Of a DNA stretch of 8,658 nucleotides, positions 1 to 7,286 are shown one piece after another. This DNA comes from Bacillota bacterium (GTDB lineage Bacteria; Bacillota; Clostridia; Christensenellales; Aristaeellaceae): positions 1 through 8,658 of the forward strand of contig JAEWWY010000499.1 of NCBI GenBank assembly GCA_023458835.1, in the 5' to 3' direction. Positions within the stretch are counted from its first letter, which is position 1. Each line of letters begins with the position of its first letter. Both the position numbers and the translations under genes were made by a program. The notes below the pieces were generated by a model. It was given only the letters and a program-made list of their open reading frames with translations, did not search any database and was not told where the DNA came from.

Positions 1-4
1 CTAT

Positions 5-2506
5 ATGGGAATCGCCGGGCTGGATTCCTACCGGCTGCTGGGGCAGGTGACAAAGAGGCTGAGCGAGCTGGAACGCACGGAACGCATGATGAGCCAGAAC
101 TGCATCATGTGCTCTTTTGAAAACAAGGAGGATCTTAGAGAGCGCGACCTGGAAGAGATCAATGCGCACGGCCTGACGCTTCGGGGGAAGAATGCCTGCC
201 CCATGTTCCAGCGTATCAGGCCGCGTTTTGTCCCTTGGTACCTGGAGGATGATCAAGACCAGGAATATCTCCGCCAGGGGCTTTTGGCGGGGCTGGAGGT
301 AGCGCGCAAGCTGAAAGGCGCGGCCGTGCAGCAGGATTTATTTCACGCGCCCGAACCCGGTGCATCGAAGGAGGAGCTTGGCTTTTCGGAGGGTGCGCCG
401 TTTGACCGTGAGATACCGCTTCTTTCACCCAAGGCGGATGGAACGTTTGAGTGGGACAAAATCCTGTTGCCGGAGCCGGCCGCGCAGGTATTTCCATCGC
501 CCAGGCTTGCGGATGACCTTGCGGCCATGAAGCTGAAAAAGCAAAAAAAGCGCGGCGTGTGGGAATGCGAGATGATCATGCTTCCCAAGCCTACGGCGGC
601 CGGCGAAACGAATGCGGACGGTTTTGTTTTGGAGCCCAGGAGCGCGCCGTATTTTCCTTATATGCTGCTTATGATGGACCATGAGAGCGGCATGGTGCTT
701 CACCTTGGCATGGCAGGCGATCCGGAGGATTACACAAAGGACCTGATGAATGGTTTTGTAGAGGGGATCACGGAGAACAGTGTTCCCGCAGAGGTGCTCG
801 TCCGCGATGAACGCACCCGCGCGCTGCTTGCCGGTATCGGGGAGCAACTGGGCATTCGGATCACGGTGGAAGACAATCTGCCCTTCCTGGAAGACGCGGA
901 GGAGAGCCTTGCGCAATCCATGGAAGGCGCCAAGGCGCCGGACACTGATAGGATACTGAACGATTTGATGGACACGGCTGGTTCGGATGATCTCCCCGGC
1001 GAGGTGAGACAGCAATTGGCGGAGCTTTTGCAGCAGGCCGATGTGCTCTCCGCTGCAACCGCTGACAGGCTCCGCCGCTTTTTGGCCGGCGGGAAAGCGG
1101 CGCCTTCCGGAAAGGCGGCCGCACGCCCCAGGAAGAAGGAAAAAAAGCGTTCGCAGGAAAGCTATGTCATCAGCGTATCGCTAATGACGGGCTGTTACCG
1201 GCATATCCGGATCTCCGCGGGTGATACGCTGTTGGATCTGCACAAGGCCATCCTGGATGCTTTTGGCTTTGACGATGACCACGCCCATGCGTTTTTCATG
1301 GACAACCGCTCATGGAGCCGCGCGGACAGTTATTTTGTAAAAGGTATGGAGAAAACCGGGCGCTCTACAGAGAACCTTGCGCTGTCTGATACCGGATTAT
1401 GCCCGGGAAAACAGTTTAAGTACGTATTTGACTTCGGGGATGAATGGACCTTTCAATGCAAGGTGCTCAAGCTGCTTTCTGAGGTTACGAATGCGCCGCA
1501 GGGCGTAAGAAGCGTGGGCAGCGCGCCCCCCCAGTACCCCAGTGCGGATGAAGAGGATGAAGAAGAGGGGCAGTGGGTCTTTCCGGAAATTTATCCCCAG
1601 CGGACGCTTGCAAAGATGTACAGGGCGCTCAAGCTGCCCAAGGAGACCGTGCAGTTGCTGCACCGGTATTTCGATGCCTTCTCAAATCTGTACGGCATAT
1701 TGCCCCTGCGCAAGGCGCTGGAAATCTACAACAAGCAAAACCTGCCGATTGAGGAAAAGGATTTCATTGAATTTGCCGAGATTGCCCGCCATGAGCAGCA
1801 TAGCTATTCCATTCTTGGCCGAGACGACCTGTATCTGGACATAAAGCAGACATCCATGCCGCTTGACCGGGAGATCGTTGAGGAAAGCCTGACGATAGAC
1901 GATGATGATTATGAGGAATCAAAGGCTGAGCAGGAGGGGAAACCTTATTTTATGCCCGGCAAGCAGGTGCTGCTGCGGTACTCAGACTTCAACTATTTTG
2001 AGAAAAATGCCGAGTTCATGGCGCTTTGGCGTTTTTTGCAGGATCAGATGATGCTGCCGCGGGATCGCGCCGATGACATTGCGGATGAGTTGCAGCTACA
2101 TGCCTGTATGGCTGAAAGAGACCTGGAGTACATCATGAATGATTTACGGCGCATGGGCCTGACGTTTGCAAAGCCCGCGGATGTGCAGGCGTTCATAACG
2201 CTGTACACAAACATGGCCAACAATACCCGTATGGCGGTCCACCGGGGGCATACGCCCAACGAGATCATTCACAAGTACGGGCCGCCCCGTCCCATCCGGC
2301 CGGATTCCGGCACCGCGGGTGCGGTGCGGAGTGTCAATATCGATAAAATGCACGCCGGTTATCCGGGTGGGGCGGAAAGGATCAAACCCGGGGCCTTCAC
2401 AAAGACACAGCCATCCAACGAGCCGGAGAAGAAGATTAGCCGCAACGGGCTGTGCCCGTGCGGCAGCGGCAAGAAATATAAGCACTGCTGCGGGAAAGAC
2501 AACTGA
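5..2506 (+). CDS. pRiA4b ORF-3-like domain protein with C-terminal SEC-C motif (5' end probably outside window)
   Basis: The function is unknown. The frame is open to the left edge and only four bases precede the first ATG, so no ribosome binding site can be judged; the true start is probably upstream. Visible parts are: an N-terminal region with a Cys-x2-Cys (residues 33-36); a globular segment at about 216-305 that resembles uncharacterised DUF domains; a Lys/Arg-rich linker near 370-385; and a plasmid pRiA4b ORF-3-like (IS1096 TnpR-like) domain at about 387-545, with its hallmark DFGDEW stretch. After an acidic stretch (IDDDDYEES) and a helical region comes NNTRMAVHRGHTPNE, a pattern that in my experience precedes SEC-C tails. 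The tail carries CPCGSGKKYKHCC, the zinc-binding SEC-C motif also found at the end of SecA. Despite the family name, nothing here suggests a transposon or a plasmid. It ends 51 bases before the LCP gene with no terminator between, so co-transcription is possible. The domain calls are firm; any role is not. Confidence 0.85.
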   Translation: MGIAGLDSYRLLGQVTKRLSELERTERMMSQNCIMCSFENKEDLRERDLEEINAHGLTLRGKNACPMFQRIRPRFVPWYLEDDQDQEYLRQGLLAGLEVARKLKGAAVQQDLFHAPEPGASKEELGFSEGAPFDREIPLLSPKADGTFEWDKILLPEPAAQVFPSPRLADDLAAMKLKKQKKRGVWECEMIMLPKPTAAGETNADGFVLEPRSAPYFPYMLLMMDHESGMVLHLGMAGDPEDYTKDLMNGFVEGITENSVPAEVLVRDERTRALLAGIGEQLGIRITVEDNLPFLEDAEESLAQSMEGAKAPDTDRILNDLMDTAGSDDLPGEVRQQLAELLQQADVLSAATADRLRRFLAGGKAAPSGKAAARPRKKEKKRSQESYVISVSLMTGCYRHIRISAGDTLLDLHKAILDAFGFDDDHAHAFFMDNRSWSRADSYFVKGMEKTGRSTENLALSDTGLCPGKQFKYVFDFGDEWTFQCKVLKLLSEVTNAPQGVRSVGSAPPQYPSADEEDEEEGQWVFPEIYPQRTLAKMYRALKLPKETVQLLHRYFDAFSNLYGILPLRKALEIYNKQNLPIEEKDFIEFAEIARHEQHSYSILGRDDLYLDIKQTSMPLDREIVEESLTIDDDDYEESKAEQEGKPYFMPGKQVLLRYSDFNYFEKNAEFMALWRFLQDQMMLPRDRADDIADELQLHACMAERDLEYIMNDLRRMGLTFAKPADVQAFITLYTNMANNTRMAVHRGHTPNEIIHKYGPPRPIRPDSGTAGAVRSVNIDKMHAGYPGGAERIKPGAFTKTQPSNEPEKKISRNGLCPCGSGKKYKHCCGKDN

Positions 2507-2557
2507 CCAGATCGGGGCATGAATGCTTCAATACCTTTTCAGGAAGGTTCGACAGAT

Positions 2558-3853
2558 ATGAAAAAGATCATCAAGGCGACTGCCATACTCCTTTGCTTTA
2601 TGCTGATGCATATATCGCCGGCTTTTGCCCAAACAGGGGGCCGCCATAATCCACTGATCGACCCTCAGCCGATTTCAGCCTATGTAACGCTGGACAGGAA
2701 CATCAAAAGCATTCTTTTGCTTGGGATAGACAAAAGCGACGCTTCCGCGGCAAGGGGCAATGACTATCACACGGACGCCATTCTTGTGGCGGCGGTGAAC
2801 TTCGATGAGAAGAAAATCGACCTTGTTTCCCTGCCGAGGGATACCCTTACCTATGTCCCTGGAGTCAAAGGGATTTACAAGCTGAATGCAGCCATCAACT
2901 GCGGCGGCGGAAAAACGGAACAAGGCTTCCAAAAGGTATGTGAGGCGGCGGCCTGGGTGCTTGGCGGCATCAGGATTGATTATTACTGCGCTGTGGAAAT
3001 GGAAGCAATGGCAGCCATTGGCGATGCCATCGGCGGTGTGGACTTTGAACTGGAGATGAGCTATACAGGGGATTACGGAAAATATCATAAGGGATTGCAG
3101 CATTTGAACGGCAAGGGGATCCTGGATTATTTGCGCGCCAGGCGAAACGCCACGGAGAATGCCAACGATATTGGCCGTACATCCAGGCAGCGGGATCTGA
3201 TTATGGCCATTATCAAAAAGGTGATGAACGACAAGAGCCATCTGACAAGCGTCATATCTGCCATGCAGCATTTGGAGAACGGTTTCTTTACCAACATGAG
3301 CATAGGCGAAATGGTAACCTTTCTCCCGCTTGCCATGCAGGTTGATTTTGATGCAATCGGTTCCCATGTGATCACCGGGAAGTACCGCTCCGCGCTTTAT
3401 GGCTGGAATTTTACCTTTACCGACCAGGATCATCGCAGGGAGGTCATCCGGACTGTTTATGGCGTAGAGGTTCCCGAACTGAAATATGTTTCGTATGCGT
3501 ATACCAAATGGCTGGTGAAGGATGGCTTTGCAGTTGTCCGGTATCTGTCTGTTGCCAAGCTTATGCGGGACAGCATAGGCGGCCATGGGGAAGCATCCAT
3601 GAGCGCCGAACAAAAGGAGGCCTTGGCCGCGTTCGACTCGGTTTATGCGCAAACGGCGGAAGCATTTGATACAGCGGCTGATTCCATGTCCCAAAGCGAT
3701 ACAAAGCGCATGGCCGGCGCTGCCAAAGAGCTTCGCAAGCAGGGCGATGCGTTGGTCGGCCTGTTCAAAGATGCGGAAAAGCCTGTATGGGGTACCGGGC
3801 AATATTGGTATGCTGACCGTATGATCAATGAGATTGATGTGAATTTCCGGTAA
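2558..3853 (+). CDS. LCP family (LytR-CpsA-Psr) glycopolymer transferase
   Basis: LCP enzymes move lipid-linked glycopolymers (teichoic acid, capsule) onto peptidoglycan outside the membrane. Numbered from the ATG at 2558 (431 aa), the domain shows SILLLGIDKSD (near 51-61), TDAI (72-75), SLPRDT with Arg94, YKLNAA, a GGVDFEL segment, YLRARR (191-196) and DIGRTSRQRD (204-213). These match the acidic and arginine residues that hold the pyrophosphate-lipid substrate. I chose this start because AGGAAGG at 2541-2547 lies 10 bases upstream and the protein then opens with a clean signal sequence: MKK, a hydrophobic core, then SPAFA|Q. An in-frame ATG at 2519 would place 13 polar residues before it and has a poor ribosome binding site. 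Many LCP proteins keep an uncleaved N-terminal anchor; this one looks cleavable. About 200 residues after the LCP core end in an alanine-rich helical tail that I do not recognise. In streptococcal cps loci the homologue CpsA is encoded with the same kinase and phosphatase partners. Confidence 0.9.
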   Translation: MKKIIKATAILLCFMLMHISPAFAQTGGRHNPLIDPQPISAYVTLDRNIKSILLLGIDKSDASAARGNDYHTDAILVAAVNFDEKKIDLVSLPRDTLTYVPGVKGIYKLNAAINCGGGKTEQGFQKVCEAAAWVLGGIRIDYYCAVEMEAMAAIGDAIGGVDFELEMSYTGDYGKYHKGLQHLNGKGILDYLRARRNATENANDIGRTSRQRDLIMAIIKKVMNDKSHLTSVISAMQHLENGFFTNMSIGEMVTFLPLAMQVDFDAIGSHVITGKYRSALYGWNFTFTDQDHRREVIRTVYGVEVPELKYVSYAYTKWLVKDGFAVVRYLSVAKLMRDSIGGHGEASMSAEQKEALAAFDSVYAQTAEAFDTAADSMSQSDTKRMAGAAKELRKQGDALVGLFKDAEKPVWGTGQYWYADRMINEIDVNFR

Positions 3854-3937
3854 GCGTATCCGCTTGGATGTATGTAATCCGGCACGGTACGTTTTTGTTT
3901 GACTTTGATATCCCCAAAGACGCCAAGAGTACTATGC

Positions 3938-3976
3938 CCCCTGCAAATGCCCTCCAGCCTTGCAGGGGATTTTTTT
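3938..3976 (+). terminator. Intrinsic terminator after the LCP gene
   Basis: A perfect 9-bp stem (CCCCTGCAA at 3938-3946 with TTGCAGGGG at 3960-3968) closes a 13-base loop. It is followed by an A and seven Ts (3970-3976). It lies 84 bases after the LCP stop codon and should separate that transcript from the kinase operon downstream. Confidence 0.9.
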
Positions 3977-4162
3977 GCCTGCCTGTCCCGGCGCAACTGA
4001 TCTGAGAGACTCCAGCAGGATATATATTGCTTTTATTAGGCAGGATGAATGGATGTTTCGCCCTGGATGATGATACCAGGGGGTGTTTACACATAGTAGG
4101 TGAAAGCGCAGCAACTTCAAGCAATAATCCATAAGCAGCCAAAAACAGCCAATCTTCTTCCC
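3977..4162. other. Spacer without a recognisable gene
   Basis: The whole gap between the LCP stop codon and the kinase start is 409 bases. Apart from the terminator at its left and the promoter and UTR hairpin at its right, I see no credible coding frame on either strand and no tRNA or known riboswitch core. The only structure is a 6-bp inverted repeat, CCCTGG at 4061-4066 with CCAGGG at 4076-4081 around a 9-base loop. It has no T-tract after it, so it is not a terminator; it could be an operator or chance. Confidence 0.5.
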
Positions 4163-4190
4163 TTGCCAGAATTCGGAAATAAACTATACT
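4163..4190 (+). promoter_or_regulatory. Sigma-A type promoter for the kinase/phosphatase genes
   Basis: The -35 box TTGCCA (4163-4168) and the -10 box TATACT (4185-4190) each match the housekeeping consensus at five of six positions, with a 16-base spacer. The expected transcription start is near 4197, giving a 5' UTR of about 65 bases before the chosen start codon at 4263. The position after a strong terminator and before the first gene of a new unit supports it. Confidence 0.7.
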
Positions 4191-4214
4191 GATCATAACG
4201 CCGCTACGGACAGG

Positions 4215-4246
4215 CCCATTTTCTCCCACATGGATTGAAAGATGGG
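4215..4246 (+). promoter_or_regulatory. 5' UTR hairpin next to the kinase ribosome binding site
   Basis: CCCAT plus TTTC (4215-4223) pairs with GAAA plus ATGGG (4237-4246), giving nine base pairs with a single bulged G at 4241 and a 13-base loop. The stem ends four bases before the AGGGAG ribosome binding site at 4250-4255. It would fill most of the predicted leader and also bury the upstream in-frame ATG at 4242. A role in mRNA stability or translation control is inference; no ligand-binding class is recognised. Confidence 0.45.
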
Positions 4247-4262
4247 TACAGGGAGTGAAAAC

Positions 4263-5672
4263 ATGCAGGAACTGACGATCAAGGATATCCTGAAAATCCT
4301 CAAAAAACGATGGTGGATGATCGCCGCTTTCTGCATACTTGTGACGGCTGCCGCAGGTTTTTATTATCAGCGCCAGCCGGATGTGTATACTGCTCAGGCT
4401 ATACTGCATGTACTGCTGTATTATGAGGGCGGTGCGGGTGACATCAGATTCGATACCTATGAAAGCGAGCGGTTTGCCGCAGATTTTAAGGAATTGTTAA
4501 ATACCCAGGCCATTACGAAAAAAACGCTTGACCGTTTGGGGATTCAGAAGGGTGACCCTTTTGATACCGCTATTGAGATTGAGGCCATTGCCAGCACCCG
4601 CCTTCTGAGCATCTCGGCCACGGATAAAGATAAGGAGATGAGCGTGCGGGTTGCCAACACTGTAAGCCAGGTGTTCATAGAATACGTCCGCGAGGAAATG
4701 AAAATCAATGCCATCAAAATTGCGTCGGGAGCGGTCGCGCCGGATGCCCCCTCAGGCCCGGCCCGCATGAAGAATACGCTGCTGGCCGGCGCAGTGAGCC
4801 TTGTGCTGGCGATAGGAACGGCGTTGGCCGTGGAGATGCTGAACACTACCCTCCGTTCTGCGGACGCGGTGGAGAGCACGCTGGGCCTTCCGGTACTGGC
4901 CAGCATTCAAAATTACAGGAAGGACACCGGACAGTTTTTGCACAAGCGCCTGCCGGGCGATATGCTTTCCAGGGATATATCTATGATCACAAAAGAAAAC
5001 ATAAGAACGTTGGCGACAAATATCCAGTTCGCCGCCATTGCACATCCTGCCCAGACATTGCTCATCACCTCCAGCGTTGCGGATGAGGGGAAGAGTTCTC
5101 TGCTGCTGCTTCTGGCAGAGTCGTTTGCGGATCTGGGCAAGCGCGTGCTTGCGGTAGATATGGATATGCGCCACCCCAGCATCGGACAATATTTGGGGAC
5201 CCGGGGGCGCAATGACCTTTTCGATTATATGGTGGGCCATTCAAGGCTGGAGGAGATCATATGCAAAACGAGCAACCCCCATATCCATTTTATTGATTCC
5301 CGCCATCGCTTGGCCACTGTTTCCCAAATTGTCAATCTGGAGGTGTTCGAAAGGTTTCTGGATACCACCAAGCGGGTATATGACCTGATCCTTTTCGATA
5401 CGCCGCCCCTGGGTCTGTTCATTGACGCGGCGGAGCTTGCCAATAAAATGGATGCGACGTTGCTGGTGATAGGCAGCGGTATGGGTGATCGGGATGTCAT
5501 CCGGGATGCGGTGGAGCAGCTTCATAAAGCCAATGCCAACATCCTCGGAGCAGCGCTGAACTATGTAAACCACTCCAAAGCCCACCGGCATTATTATGGA
5601 AAGAAGTACGGCTACGGCGCAGAAAAGAAGGGAGGGGGCATCCCTTTCAAAAAAGCTGCGCATGAGGCGTGA
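4263..5672 (+). CDS. Fused Wzz-type chain-length regulator and tyrosine autokinase (CpsC-CpsD-like)
   Basis: This is a membrane-bound controller of capsule or exopolysaccharide chain length and export (469 aa). The Wzz part has a first membrane helix at about 17-35 after a basic stretch (LKKRWW), a short extracellular domain of about 135 residues, a proline-containing lead-in (APDAPSGP) and a second helix at about 173-193. The cytoplasmic BY-kinase part has Walker A DEGKSS (274-279), Walker A' VLAVDMDMR (295-303), Walker B LILFDTPP (375-382) and a C-terminal tyrosine cluster HYYGKKYGY (Tyr444, 445, 449, 451), where such kinases autophosphorylate. I chose the start at 4263 because AGGGAG (4250-4255) lies seven bases upstream; the in-frame ATG at 4242 lacks a ribosome binding site. 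In streptococci and staphylococci the two halves are usually separate proteins, while proteobacterial Wzc is fused but has a much larger periplasmic domain. This protein looks like CpsC joined directly to CpsD. Its phosphatase follows 23 bases later. Confidence 0.92.
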   Translation: MQELTIKDILKILKKRWWMIAAFCILVTAAAGFYYQRQPDVYTAQAILHVLLYYEGGAGDIRFDTYESERFAADFKELLNTQAITKKTLDRLGIQKGDPFDTAIEIEAIASTRLLSISATDKDKEMSVRVANTVSQVFIEYVREEMKINAIKIASGAVAPDAPSGPARMKNTLLAGAVSLVLAIGTALAVEMLNTTLRSADAVESTLGLPVLASIQNYRKDTGQFLHKRLPGDMLSRDISMITKENIRTLATNIQFAAIAHPAQTLLITSSVADEGKSSLLLLLAESFADLGKRVLAVDMDMRHPSIGQYLGTRGRNDLFDYMVGHSRLEEIICKTSNPHIHFIDSRHRLATVSQIVNLEVFERFLDTTKRVYDLILFDTPPLGLFIDAAELANKMDATLLVIGSGMGDRDVIRDAVEQLHKANANILGAALNYVNHSKAHRHYYGKKYGYGAEKKGGGIPFKKAAHEA

Positions 5673-5695
5673 GGACTCGGCGAAGAGGTGCGTAC

Positions 5696-6382
5696 ATGCT
5701 GGATATTCATGCACATATCCTTCCGGGGGTGGACGATGGCGCCAGGTCTCACAGGCAATCGCTGCAGATGCTGAAGGCGGCACGTGACGCCGGTATAGAT
5801 GTACTGGTAGCCACGCCGCATCTTAGGAAACCGAAGGAGGATCTTCCGCGTATCGCGGATGCCTATTGCTGGCTCAAGCCCCATGCATACGCAGCCGGAA
5901 TTCATCTGCTGAAGGGATATGAGGTTTCTTACAAGGTGCTTTTGGACTTGCCTTGTTCGGAGGTTGGCCGCTATTGCATTTCCGGAACGAATCTCTTGCT
6001 GCTGGAATTGGACAATGTCCGCCTGTTTCCCCAATGGAACCGTGTACTGGGGGGATTAGCCAAAGAGGGCATTGTGCCGGTGATCGCACACCCGGAACGA
6101 TATGTGTATATCCAGGAACATCCGGAGATGGCTGGAAAAATGAGAAGGTATGGATGTAAAATCCAGATCGATGCGCCGGCGTTCCTCAAGCCTCCCTGGA
6201 GCATGGAACGGCGAACTGCGGGAAAGCTCCTGCGCATTGGGTGGACGGATTACATTGCCTCCGATGCGCATCGGCCGGACGATTACAGGCAATTGCAGGC
6301 AGCTTTGCGCAAGCTGCAGGGACGTTTGCCCAAGGAGGGCATTTCCTCCAGGAACGCCATCAGCTTGCCATCCCTTCCATAG
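5696..6382 (+). CDS. CpsB/YwqE-type PHP-domain protein-tyrosine phosphatase
   Basis: A manganese-dependent phosphatase expected to remove phosphate from the tyrosine cluster of the kinase encoded just upstream, resetting the polymerisation cycle. From the ATG at 5696 (228 aa) all nine metal ligands known from pneumococcal CpsB can be placed: His5 and His7 in DIHAHILPG, Asp14 in VDDG, His42 in ATPH, Glu76 in KGYEVSY, Glu104 in LLLELDN, His132 in IAHPERY, and Asp190 and His192 in SDAHRP. The start is chosen because AGAGGTG (5684-5690) precedes it and because the metal motif must sit at the extreme N-terminus; the frame opens earlier at 5669, overlapping the kinase stop, but would add nine odd basic residues. 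The C-terminal end (after about residue 210) is shorter than usual for the family and ends in a serine/proline-rich tail. It is almost certainly co-transcribed with the kinase. Confidence 0.93.
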   Translation: MLDIHAHILPGVDDGARSHRQSLQMLKAARDAGIDVLVATPHLRKPKEDLPRIADAYCWLKPHAYAAGIHLLKGYEVSYKVLLDLPCSEVGRYCISGTNLLLLELDNVRLFPQWNRVLGGLAKEGIVPVIAHPERYVYIQEHPEMAGKMRRYGCKIQIDAPAFLKPPWSMERRTAGKLLRIGWTDYIASDAHRPDDYRQLQAALRKLQGRLPKEGISSRNAISLPSLP

Positions 6383-6435
6383 TACAAACGCTACAACGGG
6401 CCGGCCAGCACGGTTTGTCTGACGGCAGCGGCGGC

Positions 6436-6504
6436 GCACATTGTTTCCCTATCCTGTTTGTCCTCCCTCGGGAGGCAGAAGGGGCGAAGCTATGTGCTTT
6501 TTTT
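6436..6504 (+). terminator. Possible composite terminator between the phosphatase and antiterminator genes
   Basis: Three nested pairings can be drawn: an outer GCACA (6436-6440) with TGTGC (6493-6497), a middle CCCT with AGGG (near 6447-6450 and 6480-6483), and an inner CCTCC (6462-6466) with GGAGG (6471-6475) around a CTCG loop. Seven Ts follow at 6498-6504. A smaller competing hairpin, AAGC-TATGT-GCTT, ends at the same T-tract. The stems are interrupted, so termination is probably partial. No convincing promoter is visible between this point and 6561, so the next gene may depend on readthrough. Confidence 0.4.
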
Positions 6505-6560
6505 GACTCTGGATCTAGTTGCCATTCCGAGCTCTGATCTGTCTGAAAGGGGGTCTTGCG

Positions 6561-7082
6561 ATGGAAGCTTGCTGTCAAAGCTATTGCCTGCAATGCGCCA
6601 TCGGGAGGGAGGCAGGCGTTGCCCGCCAGATACAAACGGAAACCGGGCTTACAGCACTGACCCCAACACTTGTCAGGGTAGAATGGAAGGGGAGTATGGC
6701 GACTCGTAAAGAACAGATCATGTTTCCTGGCTATGTTTTTCTATATGCAGATGATGAAAGTGCCCTACCGGCGTTTACCGGTGTGCATCACATGCGAAGG
6801 CTATTGGCTTATGGCGCAGGACAGCGGCGGTTATATGGCCGCGACGCGGAGGTCGCCCGCTGGTTCCTTCAATACGGTGGTGTGATCAGGGAATCCAGAG
6901 CGCTGCGGGAAGGCGATCATATCGTTGTGGTGGACGGCCCCATGAAGGATCTGGGCGGCATTATCAAAAGAGTCAACAAGCAGAGGAAACGAGCCAATAT
7001 CGAGTTCAGCTTTGAAGGTGTTACCCGCAGTGTCTGGATGGACTTTGTATGGGTTGCGTCAGCAGACAATAGCAACGGATGA
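6561..7082 (+). CDS. loaP: LoaP/NusG-like operon-specific transcription antiterminator
   Basis: A NusG paralog that probably travels with RNA polymerase and suppresses termination in the polysaccharide operon downstream (173 aa). The N-terminal NGN domain covers about 1-100 and contains FPGYVFLY, the hallmark of the family. The C-terminal KOW domain starts at LREGDH (115-120) and continues through VVDGPMKDLGGII and KRVNKQRKRA. The start at 6561 is fixed by AAAGGGGG (6546-6553), seven bases upstream; an earlier in-frame ATG at 6519 has no such site. NusG itself lies beside secE and ribosomal protein genes, whereas this gene sits directly before a sugar transferase and a leader with a terminator, which is the LoaP arrangement. 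The N-terminus is unusually rich in cysteine (Cys4, 5, 9, 12), where the family normally has aromatic residues. The symbol reflects the LoaP class, not proven orthology. A diverged extra KOW copy follows right after the stop codon. Confidence 0.85.
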   Translation: MEACCQSYCLQCAIGREAGVARQIQTETGLTALTPTLVRVEWKGSMATRKEQIMFPGYVFLYADDESALPAFTGVHHMRRLLAYGAGQRRLYGRDAEVARWFLQYGGVIRESRALREGDHIVVVDGPMKDLGGIIKRVNKQRKRANIEFSFEGVTRSVWMDFVWVASADNSNG

Positions 7083-7083
7083 C

Positions 7084-7254
7084 GTGATAGGCCGGTCATG
7101 CGCGGTGCGCGAAGGAGATCACGTCCGGATAGCAGATGGGTTCATCAAGGACCAATGCGGCATCCTGATTGGGATCAAAAAGCAGCACAAGCGCGCTCTG
7201 ATGGAGTTTGGCTTCATCGGCCCCCCACCGGGTGGGATGGACTTTGATCTGTAA
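7084..7254 (+). pseudogene. Duplicated KOW domain, out of frame with the LoaP-like gene
   Basis: In the +1 frame, two bases after the antiterminator stop codon, the sequence encodes a second KOW domain: VIGRSCAVREGDH, IADGFIKD, CGIL, KKQHKRALMEF, then GMDF and a stop. It aligns with residues 108-162 of the preceding protein (VIRESRALREGDH onward). My hand alignment gives 27 identities over 55 columns, with one single-residue gap. The copies are about 202 bases apart, so it is a tandem duplication of the linker plus KOW domain. The frame is open upstream to a TTG at 7012, but I see no ribosome binding site for that codon or for the GTGs at 7084 and 7105. It may be a relic of an NGN-KOW-KOW protein broken by one indel, the product of a frameshift, or a small free KOW protein. 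The conserved frame over 55 codons argues against long decay. Confidence 0.5.
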
Positions 7255-7286
7255 AACCTGAGGACGAGGATATCATGTTCGAACAA

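Noticed and set aside
5..2506. Reading the first gene as a transposase or plasmid gene because of the pRiA4b/IS1096 family name
   Set aside because: No inverted repeats, target duplications or catalytic transposase motifs are visible; the name is historical.
2675..3802. Long open frame (375 codons) on the minus strand across the LCP gene
   Set aside because: It mirrors the codons of a clear LCP gene, has no recognisable domain and no ribosome binding site; an antisense shadow.
4061..4081. CCCTGG/CCAGGG inverted repeat considered as a terminator or riboswitch core
   Set aside because: No T-tract follows, and the flanks lack the conserved bases of the riboswitch classes I know; kept only as a note on the spacer.
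6241..6537. Plus-strand frame overlapping the 3' end of the phosphatase gene, as a possible frameshifted C-terminus
   Set aside because: All metal ligands lie in the main frame before this point, and the alternative translation does not resemble the usual CpsB end.
6503..6545. TTGACT considered as a -35 box for the antiterminator gene
   Set aside because: No sequence like TATAAT lies 16-18 bases downstream.
7224..7236. Small inverted repeat CCCAC-CGG-GTGGG in the second KOW copy
   Set aside because: Only five pairs with a 3-base loop and no T-tract; it falls in a Pro/Gly-coding stretch and is probably chance.
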